A stretch of DNA of 15,994 bases, taken from positions 1 through 15,994 of the forward strand of contig JBDNFP010000235.1 of assembly GCA_041689775.1 (NCBI GenBank). Reading direction: 5' to 3'. A program made the translations under genes and the position numbers. This document shows positions 15,882 to 15,994 of this stretch, one piece after another. The notes under the pieces are model-generated. The model ran no database searches. It had not been told where the DNA came from and was given only the letters and a program-made list of their open reading frames with translations. Source of the DNA: JBDNFP01 sp041689775 (GTDB taxonomy: Bacteria > Bacteroidota > Bacteroidia > Cytophagales > Spirosomataceae). Each line of letters begins with the position of its first letter. The first letter of the stretch is position 1.

Positions 15882-15994
15882 TCAATTTCCGGGCTTGATC
15901 AGGTAATTCCATTTGGGTATTTTCTCATCAAAAGTGATGTAGCGACCCATGTCGTTTTTGAAGTTGTGGTCAAGCGGCCTCTTGGTGGCGTAAG
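15882..15994 (-). CDS. 3' end of an unidentified protein gene
   Basis: On the minus strand one frame stays open from the window edge for 36 codons to a TGA at 15884-15882. The protein end contains RPLDHNFKNDMGRYITFDEK and finishes IPKWNYLIKPGN. Amino-acid composition looks like a real globular protein, and both other minus-strand frames are closed by earlier stops or read as poorer composition. Its start and family lie outside the window. Its orientation matches the glycosyltransferase gene, so it may belong to the same glycan locus. No function is assigned. Confidence 0.5.
   Translation of the reverse strand, partial: YATKRPLDHNFKNDMGRYITFDEKIPKWNYLIKPGN

Noticed and set aside
1..15994. Mobile elements, CRISPR arrays, tRNA genes or defence genes
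   Set aside because: Looked for transposase motifs, regularly spaced direct repeats, tRNA T-loop sequences and phage or toxin-antitoxin features; none was recognised.

Overview
The window looks like a chromosomal segment of a Bacteroidota bacterium, most likely of the order Cytophagales. The signs are family content (an OmpA protein with thrombospondin type 3 repeats, a DUF2027-Smr protein, DUF4403 and DUF2279 envelope proteins, a WbqC-like protein, a SPOR protein and ClpC with an internal UVR-type segment), moderately low GC, weak Shine-Dalgarno sequences, and promoter elements of the Bacteroidota type (TAnnTTTG preceded by TTTG about 20 bases upstream). This placement is an inference from families, not a database match. 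Almost all genes lie on the minus strand; the only plus-strand unit is at about 8.6-9.7 kb.

From left to right: 1-1377 is the main part of an outer-membrane OmpA-family protein, cut by the window edge. 1448-1847 is the RNase P RNA gene (rnpB), with a promoter-like element just upstream. 1961-7426 is a run of four minus-strand genes, read in the order 7426 to 1961: a membrane-anchored VWA protein, a DUF2279 protein coupled to it by a one-base overlap, a DUF2027-Smr protein, and a DUF4403 lipoprotein only 4 bases after that. The 189-base leader between fabG and the VWA gene is rich in nested and mutually exclusive inverted repeats. 7616-8362 is fabG with a good Bacteroidota promoter upstream.

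On the plus strand, 8591-8821 holds two tiny membrane ORFs in the same frame, separated by one TAG. The second overlaps by one base the start of a fatty acid hydroxylase/sterol desaturase gene (8821-9708). A SPOR-domain membrane protein follows on the minus strand (9721-10407).

The right part is a minus-strand series: a partial gene at the window edge, a family 2 glycosyltransferase, a Sua5/YciO/YrdC protein, a WbqC-like protein, and clpC. It is closed by a very long perfect-stem hairpin at 10510-10575. The common themes are envelope biogenesis (OmpA, VWA/DUF2279/DUF4403, SPOR, fabG, glycosyltransferase, membrane hydroxylase) and housekeeping (RNase P, ClpC, YrdC-type tRNA modification).

There is no sign of a mobile element, CRISPR array, phage or defence island. 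The items most worth a second look are the twin small membrane ORFs with the intervening TAG, the structured leader of the VWA operon, and the long clpC-downstream hairpin.
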